Shown here piece by piece: positions 1 to 5,725 of a stretch of DNA of 5,725 nt; positions within the stretch are counted from its first letter, which is position 1, and the number at the start of each line of letters is the position of its first letter. The translations under genes were made by a program, and so were the position numbers. The notes under the pieces are model-generated. The model saw only the letters and a program-made list of their open reading frames with translations, was not told the DNA's origin and searched no databases. The DNA is taken from positions 1 to 5,725 of the forward strand of contig JBOHRF010000343.1 in NCBI GenBank assembly GCA_050732575.1. Direction: 5' to 3'. Source of the DNA: JBBDWZ01 sp050732575. GTDB taxonomy: Bacteria; Gemmatimonadota; Gemmatimonadetes; Longimicrobiales; RSA9.

Positions 1-875
1 CTATTCCACGGACACACATCCTGACAGATATCGCAGCCCAAGATGCGATTGCCCATGAGCGGCCGCAGCTCGCGCGGAATCGGCCCGCGCTGCTCGATGG
101 TCAGGTACGAGATGCAGCGTGTCGCATCGATGAGCGGAGCCCCGTTTGCATCTCGGCCGAGCAGCGCACCGGTCGGACACGCCGTCACGCACGTATTGCA
201 GCTGCCGCAGTGGTCGGCGGCGAACGGCTCGTCTCCCGGCAGCTCCAGTTCGGTCAGCAGCACGCCCAGGAAGAAAAGCGAGCCGCGCTTCGGATTGATC
301 AGCATCGTATTGCGCCCGAACCAGCCCAGCCCCGCGCGCTGCGCCAGCTCCCGCTCCAGCACCGGGCCCGTGTCCACGTACGCGCGCGCCGCGGGCAGCT
401 CATGACCAAGCTCGCGCTCGGCAAAGCGAAGCAGCGCGAGCAACTTCTGCTTGATGACTTTGTGGTAGTCACGCCCACGCGCATACCGCGCAATAATCCC
501 CTCACCTTCACCCTCACCTTCACCCTCACCCTCACCTTCACCCTCACCTTCACCCTCACCCTCGCCCCCGTAGTTCAGCGCGACCACAATTGCGCTTCTG
601 AGTTGCGGCAGCTGGGCGCGTGGATCGAGCCGGCGCACCACCGCATCGGGTCGCGCCAGATAGCCCATCTCGCCGTGCCGTTTGTCCGCGAGCCACTGCT
701 GGTAGAAAGCGGCATGTGCGCTGGGACCGACTGATGTGATGCCGGCCAGCTCGAATCCGAGCGATCGCGCCTGCGCCTTCAGTGAACGTACGAGCGCGTG
801 CGGATCGTCGCCACGCGGCCTTTCGGCTTCGTGCAGAGAAGCGCCAATCACGCGCTCAGCCTCTTCCACGGACAT
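1..875 (-). CDS. queG: Epoxyqueuosine reductase QueG, partial (C-terminus beyond left edge)
   Basis: QueG reduces epoxyqueuosine to queuosine in the anticodon wobble position of tRNAs, using cobalamin and two [4Fe-4S] clusters in the cytoplasm. Seen here, from N to C: LGFELAGI near the N-terminus, HGEMGYL, VALNYG, RYARGRDYHKVIK, the catalytic-region motif DTGPVLERELA, LGWFGRNT, INPKRGS, the first cluster motif HCGSCNTCVTACPTGAL, and the start of the second, GCDICQDVCPWN, where the window ends. The order and motifs are diagnostic for the family. About 290 codons are present. The start is uncertain. ATG 875 is used here; GTG 851 has a better-spaced GGAAGAGG upstream and ATG 932 has no visible ribosome binding site. 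Oddity: between NYG and IIARYARG, a loop that varies in length in the family, there are eleven consecutive Gly-Glu dipeptides coded by a hexamer array (501-566). The iron-sulfur and catalytic motifs are intact, so the gene looks functional. Confidence 0.95.
   Translation of the reverse strand, partial: MSVEEAERVIGASLHEAERPRGDDPHALVRSLKAQARSLGFELAGITSVGPSAHAAFYQQWLADKRHGEMGYLARPDAVVRRLDPRAQLPQLRSAIVVALNYGGEGEGEGEGEGEGEGEGEGEGEGIIARYARGRDYHKVIKQKLLALLRFAERELGHELPAARAYVDTGPVLERELAQRAGLGWFGRNTMLINPKRGSLFFLGVLLTELELPGDEPFAADHCGSCNTCVTACPTGALLGRDANGAPLIDATRCISYLTIEQRGPIPRELRPLMGNRILGCDICQDVCPWN
501..566. repeat. In-frame hexanucleotide tandem array inside queG
   Basis: There are eleven contiguous 6-bp units: CTCACC or TTCACC on the plus strand, with the last unit changed to CTCGCC. 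The units follow the order C,T,C,T,C twice (C = CTCACC, T = TTCACC), so 501-530 and 531-560 are identical 30-bp copies. This suggests a recent block duplication on top of hexamer slippage. On the coding (minus) strand each unit reads GGT-GAG, GGT-GAA or GGC-GAG and gives Gly-Glu. Loss or gain of whole units keeps the reading frame. The coding strand has regularly spaced GG/GGG runs, which could allow a weak two-tetrad G-quadruplex (inference). Confidence 0.95.
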
Positions 876-903
876 TCCCTTCCGCAAACACTCCCTCGCC
901 GAT

Positions 904-932
904 TTGACGTTGTCAGGACCTCGATCTAACAT
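904..932 (+). promoter_or_regulatory. Putative sigma70 promoter for the mqnD-like gene
   Basis: TTGACG (904-909, five of six consensus bases) is followed after exactly 17 bp by TAACAT (927-932, four of six). This predicts transcription starting near 939-940, about 30 nt before the ATG at 969. The -10 box covers the farthest-upstream possible queG ATG (932), which argues for a queG start further inside. It is a sequence match only; a minus-strand queG promoter was not convincing. Confidence 0.5.
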
Positions 933-968
933 CCGCAGCAGTTCCAAATGCTGTAACCCGGAGACCTC

Positions 969-1805
969 ATGAGTCGAATCATTCGCGTCGCACACTCACC
1001 CGACTCAGACGACGCGTTCATGTTCTATGCGTTGGCCGCGGGCCAGATCGACACGGGTGACCTCGAGTTCGTGCACGAGCTGCAGGACATCGAGACGCTG
1101 AACCGGCGCGCACTCAATGGCGAGCTGGAAGTCACTGCCGTTTCCATCCACGCTTATGCCTGGCTCGCCGATCGTTATGCACTGCTGCCGCATGGTGCAT
1201 CCATGGGCGAGGGCTACGGTCCGCGCCTGGTCGCTCGCGAGCCGCTCACCCGCCCTCAGCTGGCCGGCCGGCGTGTCGCGGTACCGGGCACTCTCACGTC
1301 AGCGTATCTGGCGTTGAAGTTGTACTACCCGGAGGCAGAGACTGAGGTCGTGCCCTTCGATCAGATCATGGAGCAGGTCAGCGAGGGCAGAGTCGACGCA
1401 GGGCTGCTGATTCACGAAGGACAGCTGACCTATCAACACGCGGGCCTTCATCTGATTGCGGACCTGGGCGAATGGTGGGCGCAGACGACCGGTGGCCTGC
1501 CACTACCGCTGGGAGGAAACGTGATTCGAAAGGACCTCGGGCCTGAGCTCATGCTGGAGGTTTCGCGACTGCTGCGCGCCTCGATCGCTTACGGACTCGA
1601 GCACCGTGCCGCGGCGCTGGCGCACGCGCAGTCGTATGGCCGCGGCCTCGATGACGCGCAGACTGATGAGTTCGTTGGCATGTACGTGAATCAGCGCACT
1701 CTGGACTACGGCGAAGACGGGCGGCGCGCGGTACAGTTGTTCCTCGACCGTGGGTACGAGGCCGGCATCATTCCGAGAGTGATCGAAGTAGATTGGGCTG
1801 AATAG
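969..1805 (+). CDS. mqnD: MqnA/MqnD-family protein, probable 1,4-dihydroxy-6-naphthoate synthase (futalosine menaquinone pathway)
   Basis: The 278-residue product has the periplasmic-binding-protein-like fold signature of the MqnA/MqnD family but no signal peptide, so it should be a cytoplasmic enzyme. MqnD converts cyclic de-hypoxanthine futalosine to 1,4-dihydroxy-6-naphthoate on the alternative menaquinone route. Visible motifs are HSPDSDDAFMFYAL (9-22, the family's N-terminal SPxxDxxF box), VTAVSIHAYAWLADRYALLPHGAS (55-78), GLLIHEGQLTY (145-155, with His149 at the position of the MqnD catalytic His) and TGGLPLPLGGNVIRKDL (174-190). The length is normal for the family. The ATG start is supported by GGAGA (960-964) four bases upstream. 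It diverges from queG and converges on the kinase with a 23-bp gap. No other mqn gene is in the window, so the exact step (MqnD versus a related subfamily) is inferred. Family membership is secure. Confidence 0.85.
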   Translation: MSRIIRVAHSPDSDDAFMFYALAAGQIDTGDLEFVHELQDIETLNRRALNGELEVTAVSIHAYAWLADRYALLPHGASMGEGYGPRLVAREPLTRPQLAGRRVAVPGTLTSAYLALKLYYPEAETEVVPFDQIMEQVSEGRVDAGLLIHEGQLTYQHAGLHLIADLGEWWAQTTGGLPLPLGGNVIRKDLGPELMLEVSRLLRASIAYGLEHRAAALAHAQSYGRGLDDAQTDEFVGMYVNQRTLDYGEDGRRAVQLFLDRGYEAGIIPRVIEVDWAE

Positions 1806-1809
1806 GTTT

Positions 1810-1825
1810 CACGCGGACACGCGTG
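1810..1825. terminator. Weak hairpin between convergent genes
   Basis: CACGC (1810-1814) and GCGTG (1821-1825) can pair around a 6-nt loop in the 23-bp gap between the mqnD-like stop and the kinase stop. A short palindrome, ACACGCGTGT, overlaps it (1817-1826). There is no T-run on either strand, so a role as a bidirectional terminator is only suggested by its position. Confidence 0.25.
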
Positions 1826-1828
1826 TAA

Positions 1829-4144
1829 CTATTCCGGTGTGTCCAGGACCTCGCGCACGCGTTTGGCCAGCAGATCGGGAGTGAACGGCTTCTCGATGAA
1901 GGGCGCTCCTGCCTCGACGATACCCTGCAGCTTCACGTCTTCATCGTTGTAGCCCGACATGAAGAGCAGCTTCACCGCGGGCCGCTTCTCATGCAGCCGG
2001 TGTGCGATCGCACTGCCGTTCATTTCGGGTACCACGACATCGCTCAGCATCAGGTGAATGGGCCCGCTGCGGCCGCTGGCCACGCGAATGGCATCGAGCC
2101 CGGTGCCGGCCTCGAGGACGGCATAGCCGCGCGCTTCCAGCACACGCCTGGCCAGGTTGCGCACGGCCGGTTCGTCTTCGACCAGCAGAATCGTTTCGCC
2201 GGGGCGTGCAGCATCACGCAGCCTGGGCGGCCGCTGCAGGATCTCACCGCTCGCGGCAACGCGCGGCAGGTAGATCTTGAAGGTCGTGCCGTGTCCGGGC
2301 TCGCTGTACACCCAGATGTGGCCGCCGCTCTGCTTGACAATGCCATACACCGTGGAGAGCCCGAGGCCGGTGCCCTTGCCGTGGTCCTTGGTGGTGAAGA
2401 ACGGCTCGAAGATGTGGGCCTGCGTCTCGCGATCCATGCCCACGCCGGTATCGGTAACGCTCAGCAACACGTAGGGACCGGGACCCACATCCAGCTTGCG
2501 CTCCGCGTAGGCATCATCCAGCTCGACATTGCCCGTGCGGACCGTGATACTGCCGCCTCGCGGCATCGCATCCCGCGCGTTGACCACGAGATTCATGATC
2601 ACCTGCTCGATCTGACCCGAATCGGCACGCACGGGCGCCAGCTCGGGGTCCAGACTGACGTGCAGCAGAACGTCTTCGTTGATCACGCGGCGAAGCAGCG
2701 TGCCCATTTCACCGATGATCTCGTTCAGATTGATGATCTTTGGCCGCAGCTCCTGCCGGCGGCTGAAGGTCAGCAGCTGGCGTGTCAGAGCAGTCGCCCG
2801 GTCTGCGGATTTCCTGATCTCGAGCGCGTCCTGCAGCGAGGGGTGTGCTTCCGGCAGATCATCGAGCAGGAACTGTGAGTGCCCCTGGATAGCGGTGAGC
2901 AGGTTGTTGAAGTCGTGCGCAATCCCGCCGGCCAGCCGGCCGATGGCTTCCATGCGCTGCGCCTGCCTCAGCTGTTCCTCGGTTTGTGCGTTTTCATCAC
3001 CCGTGCGATGGGTGGTGCGATCGTTGATCATGGCGGCGAAGCCGGTGATTTGATGCTCGCGCCCGTACAGGGCACTGACTACCAGCTGACACCAGAAGCG
3101 ACTGCCATCCTTGCGCAGCTTCCACCCCTCGTCGTCGAAACGGCCGTGCGCAATCGCGCCTCGCAGCGCGCGCCCCGGCGCATCGTGTTCGGCGCTCTCG
3201 CTGATATCGAGGATCGAGAGGTCGCGGCCAATGATCTCTTCCGCCGAATAGCCGGTCAGCCTTTCCAGGCCGGTGTTCCAGGTGCTGATGTAGCCGACCG
3301 CATCGAGCATGATTACGCCATTGCCGGCCCTGTTCGCAGTACGTGATCGGACCTTGCTCTGGCCGGCCCCATTGGTTGCAGCGGATACTTCCCGGAGCGT
3401 GATGTTGGTCGCTTTTCGGTTGCGGAAAACAAACGGCTGTGATTGCAGCTCCGCCTCTCTCGTGGTGCCGTCCAGGCGGTGCACGCGCGCATGGCTGCTC
3501 TGGCCGGATTGTTCGTGCGAGATCGGAACCACGCAGGCATCCAGGTCGCGACCAATCAGCTGCCGTCGGCTCGCTGCGCCGAACAGCCGGAGTGCGGGCC
3601 GGTTGGCGTACACGATCCGGCCACCGCGGTGCAGCAGTACAGGATCGGGCAGGTTGTCCAGCATCAGCGAGCCCCAGCGAACGCGCCTCACCGCGCGGCG
3701 ATACGCGCGATCCCGAGCCGTGGTGTCATGCATCACTGCAAGCAGGGCCGTCACCATGCCGGTGGCTTCGTGAACGGGCGAGAGCGCAACACCCACTTGA
3801 TGATGCGAGCCGCCCAATCCACGCAATCTCCACTGCAGGCCGCTGGTTGCGCGCCCCTGCAGTGCAGCCGCCCGGGCGCTGTCGAACCAGGGCTGACCAT
3901 TCAATGAGAACAACGGGTACGTAGCCGTGGCGGTCTGCGGCGGCGGCGGGAAGAGTCGCTGCGCCGCCGCATTCCAGAGCCACGCGTGGCCATCCGAATC
4001 GAGGACGGCCGCGGCCATCGGCAGATCGCGAACGAGGGCGCGGACCTCGGAGCCGACCATAAGTCGCCCCAGGCCCGGAAGCGTGTCCGCCCCAAGCATG
4101 CCATTACGCCTCATTCGCTCTCCGTCGCTCTTCCTGGTCTGCAC
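1829..4144 (-). CDS. Soluble PAS-PAS-PAS hybrid sensor histidine kinase with C-terminal receiver
   Basis: The 771-residue hybrid kinase has no transmembrane segment or signal peptide, so it is expected in the cytosol. Domains, counted from the GTG at 4144: PAS-like segments at about 35-140, 155-250 and 272-378 (the last with RKDGSRFWCQLVVSAL and GFAAMINDRT); HisKA with IAHDFNN, phospho-acceptor His410; and HATPase with N-box NLVVNARDAM (Asn522), DTGVGM (Asp565), FEPFFTTK (579-586) and GKGTGLGLS (589-597). The receiver at about 650-768 has acidic residues Glu656/Asp657, phospho-acceptor Asp702 in LSDVVVPEMNG, Ser730 and Lys752. All catalytic residues are present. An internal ATG at 4114 (residue 11) has GGAGA (4119-4123) just upstream and is probably the true start; the GTG has no clear site. 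The gene follows the lasso precursor after 21 bp (GTG) or 51 bp (ATG) on the same strand, so co-transcription is likely. The signal and output partner are unknown, and there is no DNA-binding domain. Confidence 0.93.
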   Translation of the reverse strand: MQTRKSDGERMRRNGMLGADTLPGLGRLMVGSEVRALVRDLPMAAAVLDSDGHAWLWNAAAQRLFPPPPQTATATYPLFSLNGQPWFDSARAAALQGRATSGLQWRLRGLGGSHHQVGVALSPVHEATGMVTALLAVMHDTTARDRAYRRAVRRVRWGSLMLDNLPDPVLLHRGGRIVYANRPALRLFGAASRRQLIGRDLDACVVPISHEQSGQSSHARVHRLDGTTREAELQSQPFVFRNRKATNITLREVSAATNGAGQSKVRSRTANRAGNGVIMLDAVGYISTWNTGLERLTGYSAEEIIGRDLSILDISESAEHDAPGRALRGAIAHGRFDDEGWKLRKDGSRFWCQLVVSALYGREHQITGFAAMINDRTTHRTGDENAQTEEQLRQAQRMEAIGRLAGGIAHDFNNLLTAIQGHSQFLLDDLPEAHPSLQDALEIRKSADRATALTRQLLTFSRRQELRPKIINLNEIIGEMGTLLRRVINEDVLLHVSLDPELAPVRADSGQIEQVIMNLVVNARDAMPRGGSITVRTGNVELDDAYAERKLDVGPGPYVLLSVTDTGVGMDRETQAHIFEPFFTTKDHGKGTGLGLSTVYGIVKQSGGHIWVYSEPGHGTTFKIYLPRVAASGEILQRPPRLRDAARPGETILLVEDEPAVRNLARRVLEARGYAVLEAGTGLDAIRVASGRSGPIHLMLSDVVVPEMNGSAIAHRLHEKRPAVKLLFMSGYNDEDVKLQGIVEAGAPFIEKPFTPDLLAKRVREVLDTPE
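4119..4123 (-). promoter_or_regulatory. Ribosome binding site favouring the internal kinase start (ATG 4114)
   Basis: GGAGA on the minus strand lies four bases before the ATG at 4112-4114, whereas the in-frame GTG at 4144 is preceded only by AAAAGGCCGCGGCTAAC. This favours a 761-residue kinase starting MRRNGML over the longer form. Confidence 0.5.
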
Positions 4145-4165
4145 GTTAGCCGCGGCCTTTTCTCT

Positions 4166-4315
4166 TCAGTTGGGTTTCTTGGGCGGGAGCTTGAGGTCCT
4201 CGTCCCATATCTCGTTGCCCCAGGGTTCGTAGCTGTACCCAAGCAGACCCTTGGTCTGCTCGATGACGGAACCCTGATCCGTCAGCTTCGGCGGGTTGTA
4301 CGGCTTCTTCTCCAT
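4166..4315 (-). CDS. Lasso peptide precursor (A protein), 49 aa
   Basis: This short ORF, ATG 4315 to TGA 4166-4168, encodes 49 residues and begins MEKKPYNPPKLTDQGSV. Three features mark a lasso precursor. YNPPKL (residues 6-11) fits the YxxPxL leader motif bound by the RRE (B1) protein. Thr21-Lys22/Gly23 fits the required Thr at -2 and Gly at +1, the same TK/G junction as in microcin J25. Glu30 lies at core position 8, with no Asp or Glu at core 7 or 9, so the predicted ring is GLLGYSYE closed between the Gly1 amine and the Glu8 side chain. The 19-residue tail starts PWGNEIW and ends LPPKKPN. It is long, with an acidic middle and a basic, Pro-rich end; Trp10 or Trp15 could act as steric plugs (inference). 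GGGGAGAGG (4319-4327) is a strong ribosome binding site. The cyclase gene lies directly upstream on the same strand. The target and activity are unknown. Confidence 0.88.
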   Translation of the reverse strand: MEKKPYNPPKLTDQGSVIEQTKGLLGYSYEPWGNEIWDEDLKLPPKKPN

Positions 4316-4318
4316 TGT

Positions 4319-4327
4319 CCTCTCCCC
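4319..4327 (-). promoter_or_regulatory. Strong ribosome binding site of the lasso precursor
   Basis: GGGGAGAGG on the minus strand lies three bases before ATG 4315, with the core GGAG 6-8 bases away depending on register. It fixes the start of the 49-codon ORF and is the best Shine-Dalgarno match seen in this window, consistent with a precursor made in excess of its enzymes. Confidence 0.75.
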
Positions 4328-4334
4328 AGGTTGG

Positions 4335-4352
4335 GCGGCGCTTCTGCGCCGC
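4335..4352 (-). promoter_or_regulatory. Perfect 7-bp hairpin in the cyclase-precursor spacer
   Basis: On the minus-strand transcript GCGGCGC-AGAA-GCGCCGC forms a 7-bp all-GC stem with a tetraloop. It ends seven bases before the precursor's ribosome binding site. No U-run follows, so it is not a standard intrinsic terminator. It is better read as an intercistronic stabiliser or processing boundary for the precursor message (inference). Confidence 0.55.
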
Positions 4353-4360
4353 GCGGTTTA

Positions 4361-4373
4361 TGCGGCTTCCGCA
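4361..4373 (-). promoter_or_regulatory. Second small hairpin in the cyclase-precursor spacer
   Basis: TGCGG-AAG-CCGCA forms a perfect 5-bp stem with a 3-nt loop, 7 bases after the cyclase stop codon and 8 bases before the larger hairpin on the transcript. Two adjacent stems in a 65-bp spacer suggest a structured intercistronic element. GC richness makes a single small stem easy to find by chance. Confidence 0.35.
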
Positions 4374-4380
4374 CCGCGGA

Positions 4381-5725
4381 CTAAGCTGCTTTTCTCTGGG
4401 TCGCGGTCCGCCCACTTCGAACCGCCAGCCAGGTTTCGAGTGATAGTGCCGACATCAACATCACGAGATTGTGTTTGATTCCGGAGCGCGCCTCTTCCAC
4501 GGCGCTGCGCAGGTGATCGACATCGACCAGTCCCAGGTCTCCCAGAATCGGTTCGCGCAGCAGCCACTGCACGGTTGCGGCTTCGCGGTTCAGCGACCAG
4601 AGGATGCGTGCATCGATGCGGCCTTTGCTCTGCCGCGTGCGTACCGGCTCGGGCAGCACGTTGGTCATGGCTTCACGCAACACCCACTTGCGTGCAAACG
4701 GCCGCGCTCTCATGGACACGGGCAGCCGCAGCGAGAACTCGACCAGCGGTCGGGACAGGAACGGATAGCGCATCTCCATGCCATTCTCGAAATCGTCGCG
4801 CTGCACCCAGGCCGAGATGTTCGCGACCTCGCGCGCAATCGCATGATTGAACATGCGGCCGCGCGGCGGTGCGATCTTGAAGGCGTAGAGCCGCGCCATC
4901 TGGTCGCCCACTCGCTGGCCGTCACCCAGCCAGCGCGGAAGGCGCGGTGCATCCTCGTCGCTCTTCCTGGGTCGCGACCGGCCGCCGAGCAGCGGTTTCA
5001 GCGCATGCTGGCGCGCCATCCACCAGAACGAGCGGCGCTGCACCAGTGACCAGGTCGTCAGTTCGCGCACGGCATGGAGCAGCCGGCCCGCCACGATCAG
5101 GTCCGGGATGTAACCCAGATTGCCGAACAGGTAATGATCGGAGCCCAGGCCGCTGAGCAGCACGCGTCCGCCGTTCGACCGTACTGCATCGCGCACACGC
5201 CGGTCGCGCTCCTGGAAGGGAAAGAGCTGATGCGGTTCATCGATCAGCACGAGCGAATCCGGTTCCTCCCACGGCCATGAGTCGCGCACCTGTTCGTTGC
5301 GCAGACCGTACTTCTGGACGACCAGATCCGAGAAACGACGCTCATCACCATCGCCGAGTGTATCGACTACGGTGACCGTGCCCGCGATCGAGCCGCGCGC
5401 AACCAGCTGTTCCGCCGTACACACCACAGCCGATGAATCGAGGCCGCCCGACAGCTGCGCCCAGCTGCGGCCGTTCGGCTCGAGTCGCTGGGCCACCGCA
5501 GCCCGGAAGAGCCGCCGGAATTCGCCGACCGACTCGGTTTCGTCTGCGTATTGCGCCGGTGCAAAGTCCGCGGCCTTCCAGTAGCTGCGCACGGTACCCG
5601 CCGTGCCGCGCTGCTGGTACACGGTACCGGCTTCCAACCGTACCACATCGCGCCAGGCCGTGGCCGGGCCATTGCCGGGAATGCCGTATAGAAAATCGCG
5701 CAGATACTCGAGGTAGGGATAAGGG
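4381..5725 (-). CDS. Asparagine-synthetase-like lasso peptide cyclase (C protein), partial at 5' end
   Basis: The frame is open to the right edge (upstream residues read PYLEYLRDFLYGIPGNG and then TAWRDVVRLEAG), so the GTG at 5646 is internal and the N-terminal glutaminase-like domain lies outside the window. The 447 residues seen are the ATP-dependent synthetase domain. Key motifs: the PP-loop LSGGLDSSAVV (5454-5422) that binds ATP for adenylation; LLSGLGSDHYLFGN (about 5157-5119), matching the family's SGxGxDxLFGG region but with HY before LFG; MEMRYPFLSRPLVEFSLRLP (about 4779-4720); and RKWVLREAMTNVLPEPVRTRQSKG (about 4689-4618). In lasso pathways this protein adenylates the Asp/Glu side chain of the core and closes the macrolactam with the N-terminal Gly. 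Family membership in the asparagine synthetase class is certain. The lasso cyclase role is inferred from the precursor-like ORF 65 bp downstream. The stop is TAG 4381-4383. Confidence 0.88.
   Translation of the reverse strand, partial: PYPYLEYLRDFLYGIPGNGPATAWRDVVRLEAGTVYQQRGTAGTVRSYWKAADFAPAQYADETESVGEFRRLFRAAVAQRLEPNGRSWAQLSGGLDSSAVVCTAEQLVARGSIAGTVTVVDTLGDGDERRFSDLVVQKYGLRNEQVRDSWPWEEPDSLVLIDEPHQLFPFQERDRRVRDAVRSNGGRVLLSGLGSDHYLFGNLGYIPDLIVAGRLLHAVRELTTWSLVQRRSFWWMARQHALKPLLGGRSRPRKSDEDAPRLPRWLGDGQRVGDQMARLYAFKIAPPRGRMFNHAIAREVANISAWVQRDDFENGMEMRYPFLSRPLVEFSLRLPVSMRARPFARKWVLREAMTNVLPEPVRTRQSKGRIDARILWSLNREAATVQWLLREPILGDLGLVDVDHLRSAVEEARSGIKHNLVMLMSALSLETWLAVRSGRTATQRKAA

Noticed and set aside
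501..566. Possible CRISPR or direct-repeat array
   Set aside because: Units are 6 bp with no spacers and lie inside a coding frame; it is a microsatellite.
210..734. Plus-strand open frame with a Leu-Thr-Phe-Thr repeat over the hexamer array
   Set aside because: It is antisense to queG, whose motifs are intact on the minus strand; the repeat protein is only the other-strand reading of the Gly-Glu array.
1991..2878. Long plus-strand open frame (295 codons) and several other plus-strand frames over 2000-4100
   Set aside because: These are GC-driven shadows opposite the hybrid kinase, with no recognisable domain, while the minus frame carries all kinase and receiver motifs.
3926..4384. Plus-strand frames of 101 and 132 codons over the precursor
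   Set aside because: They are antisense to the kinase start and the precursor, with composition typical of shadow frames and no recognisable features.
4146..4415. 89-codon minus-strand frame overlapping the precursor
   Set aside because: It runs out of frame through the cyclase end, the hairpins and the precursor. It has no RiPP or domain motif, and the 49-codon frame has the leader motif and ribosome binding site.
4381..5646. Complete 421-residue protein starting at GTG 5646
   Set aside because: The frame continues without a stop to the right edge with family-like residues, so the gene is truncated by the window rather than starting there.

Overview
The window is GC-rich, densely coding Gram-negative-type bacterial DNA. 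It holds two parts: a divergent housekeeping pair (queG / mqnD-like) and a minus-strand unit that looks like one end of a lasso peptide (RiPP) biosynthetic cluster. A futalosine-pathway menaquinone enzyme, a soluble multi-PAS hybrid kinase and a lasso cluster would fit Gemmatimonadota, or a proteobacterium or acidobacterium. The phylum cannot be fixed from this sequence and the assignment is a weak inference.

Left part (1 to about 1805). A queG gene (epoxyqueuosine reductase, last step of queuosine tRNA modification) runs leftward and leaves the window at its second iron-sulfur motif. It carries an in-frame hexanucleotide array (501-566) that adds eleven Gly-Glu dipeptides to a loop of the enzyme. 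A MqnA/MqnD-family gene diverges from it on the plus strand, behind a plausible sigma70 promoter (904-932). It ends 23 bp before the convergent kinase gene.

Right part (1829 to 5725, all minus strand, transcribed right to left). The first gene is the C-terminal 447 residues of an asparagine-synthetase-like lasso cyclase whose 5' end lies beyond the right edge. A 65-bp spacer follows, with two perfect hairpins and a strong ribosome binding site. Next is a 49-codon ORF (4166-4315) that is easy to overlook. It has a YxxPxL leader motif, a Thr-Lys/Gly cleavage junction as in microcin J25, and a Glu at core position 8 for an 8-residue macrolactam ring. Only 21 to 51 bp after it starts a 761- to 771-residue cytoplasmic PAS-PAS-PAS-HisKA-HATPase-REC hybrid kinase.

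Reading of the locus: the precursor peptide would be recognised by an RRE protein and cut by a B2-type peptidase, neither of which is in the window and both of which are expected to the right. The cyclase would then join the new N-terminal Gly to Glu8 around the threaded tail. The hybrid kinase, apparently co-transcribed, is a candidate regulator or sensor for the cluster, although its link to the peptide rests on position alone.
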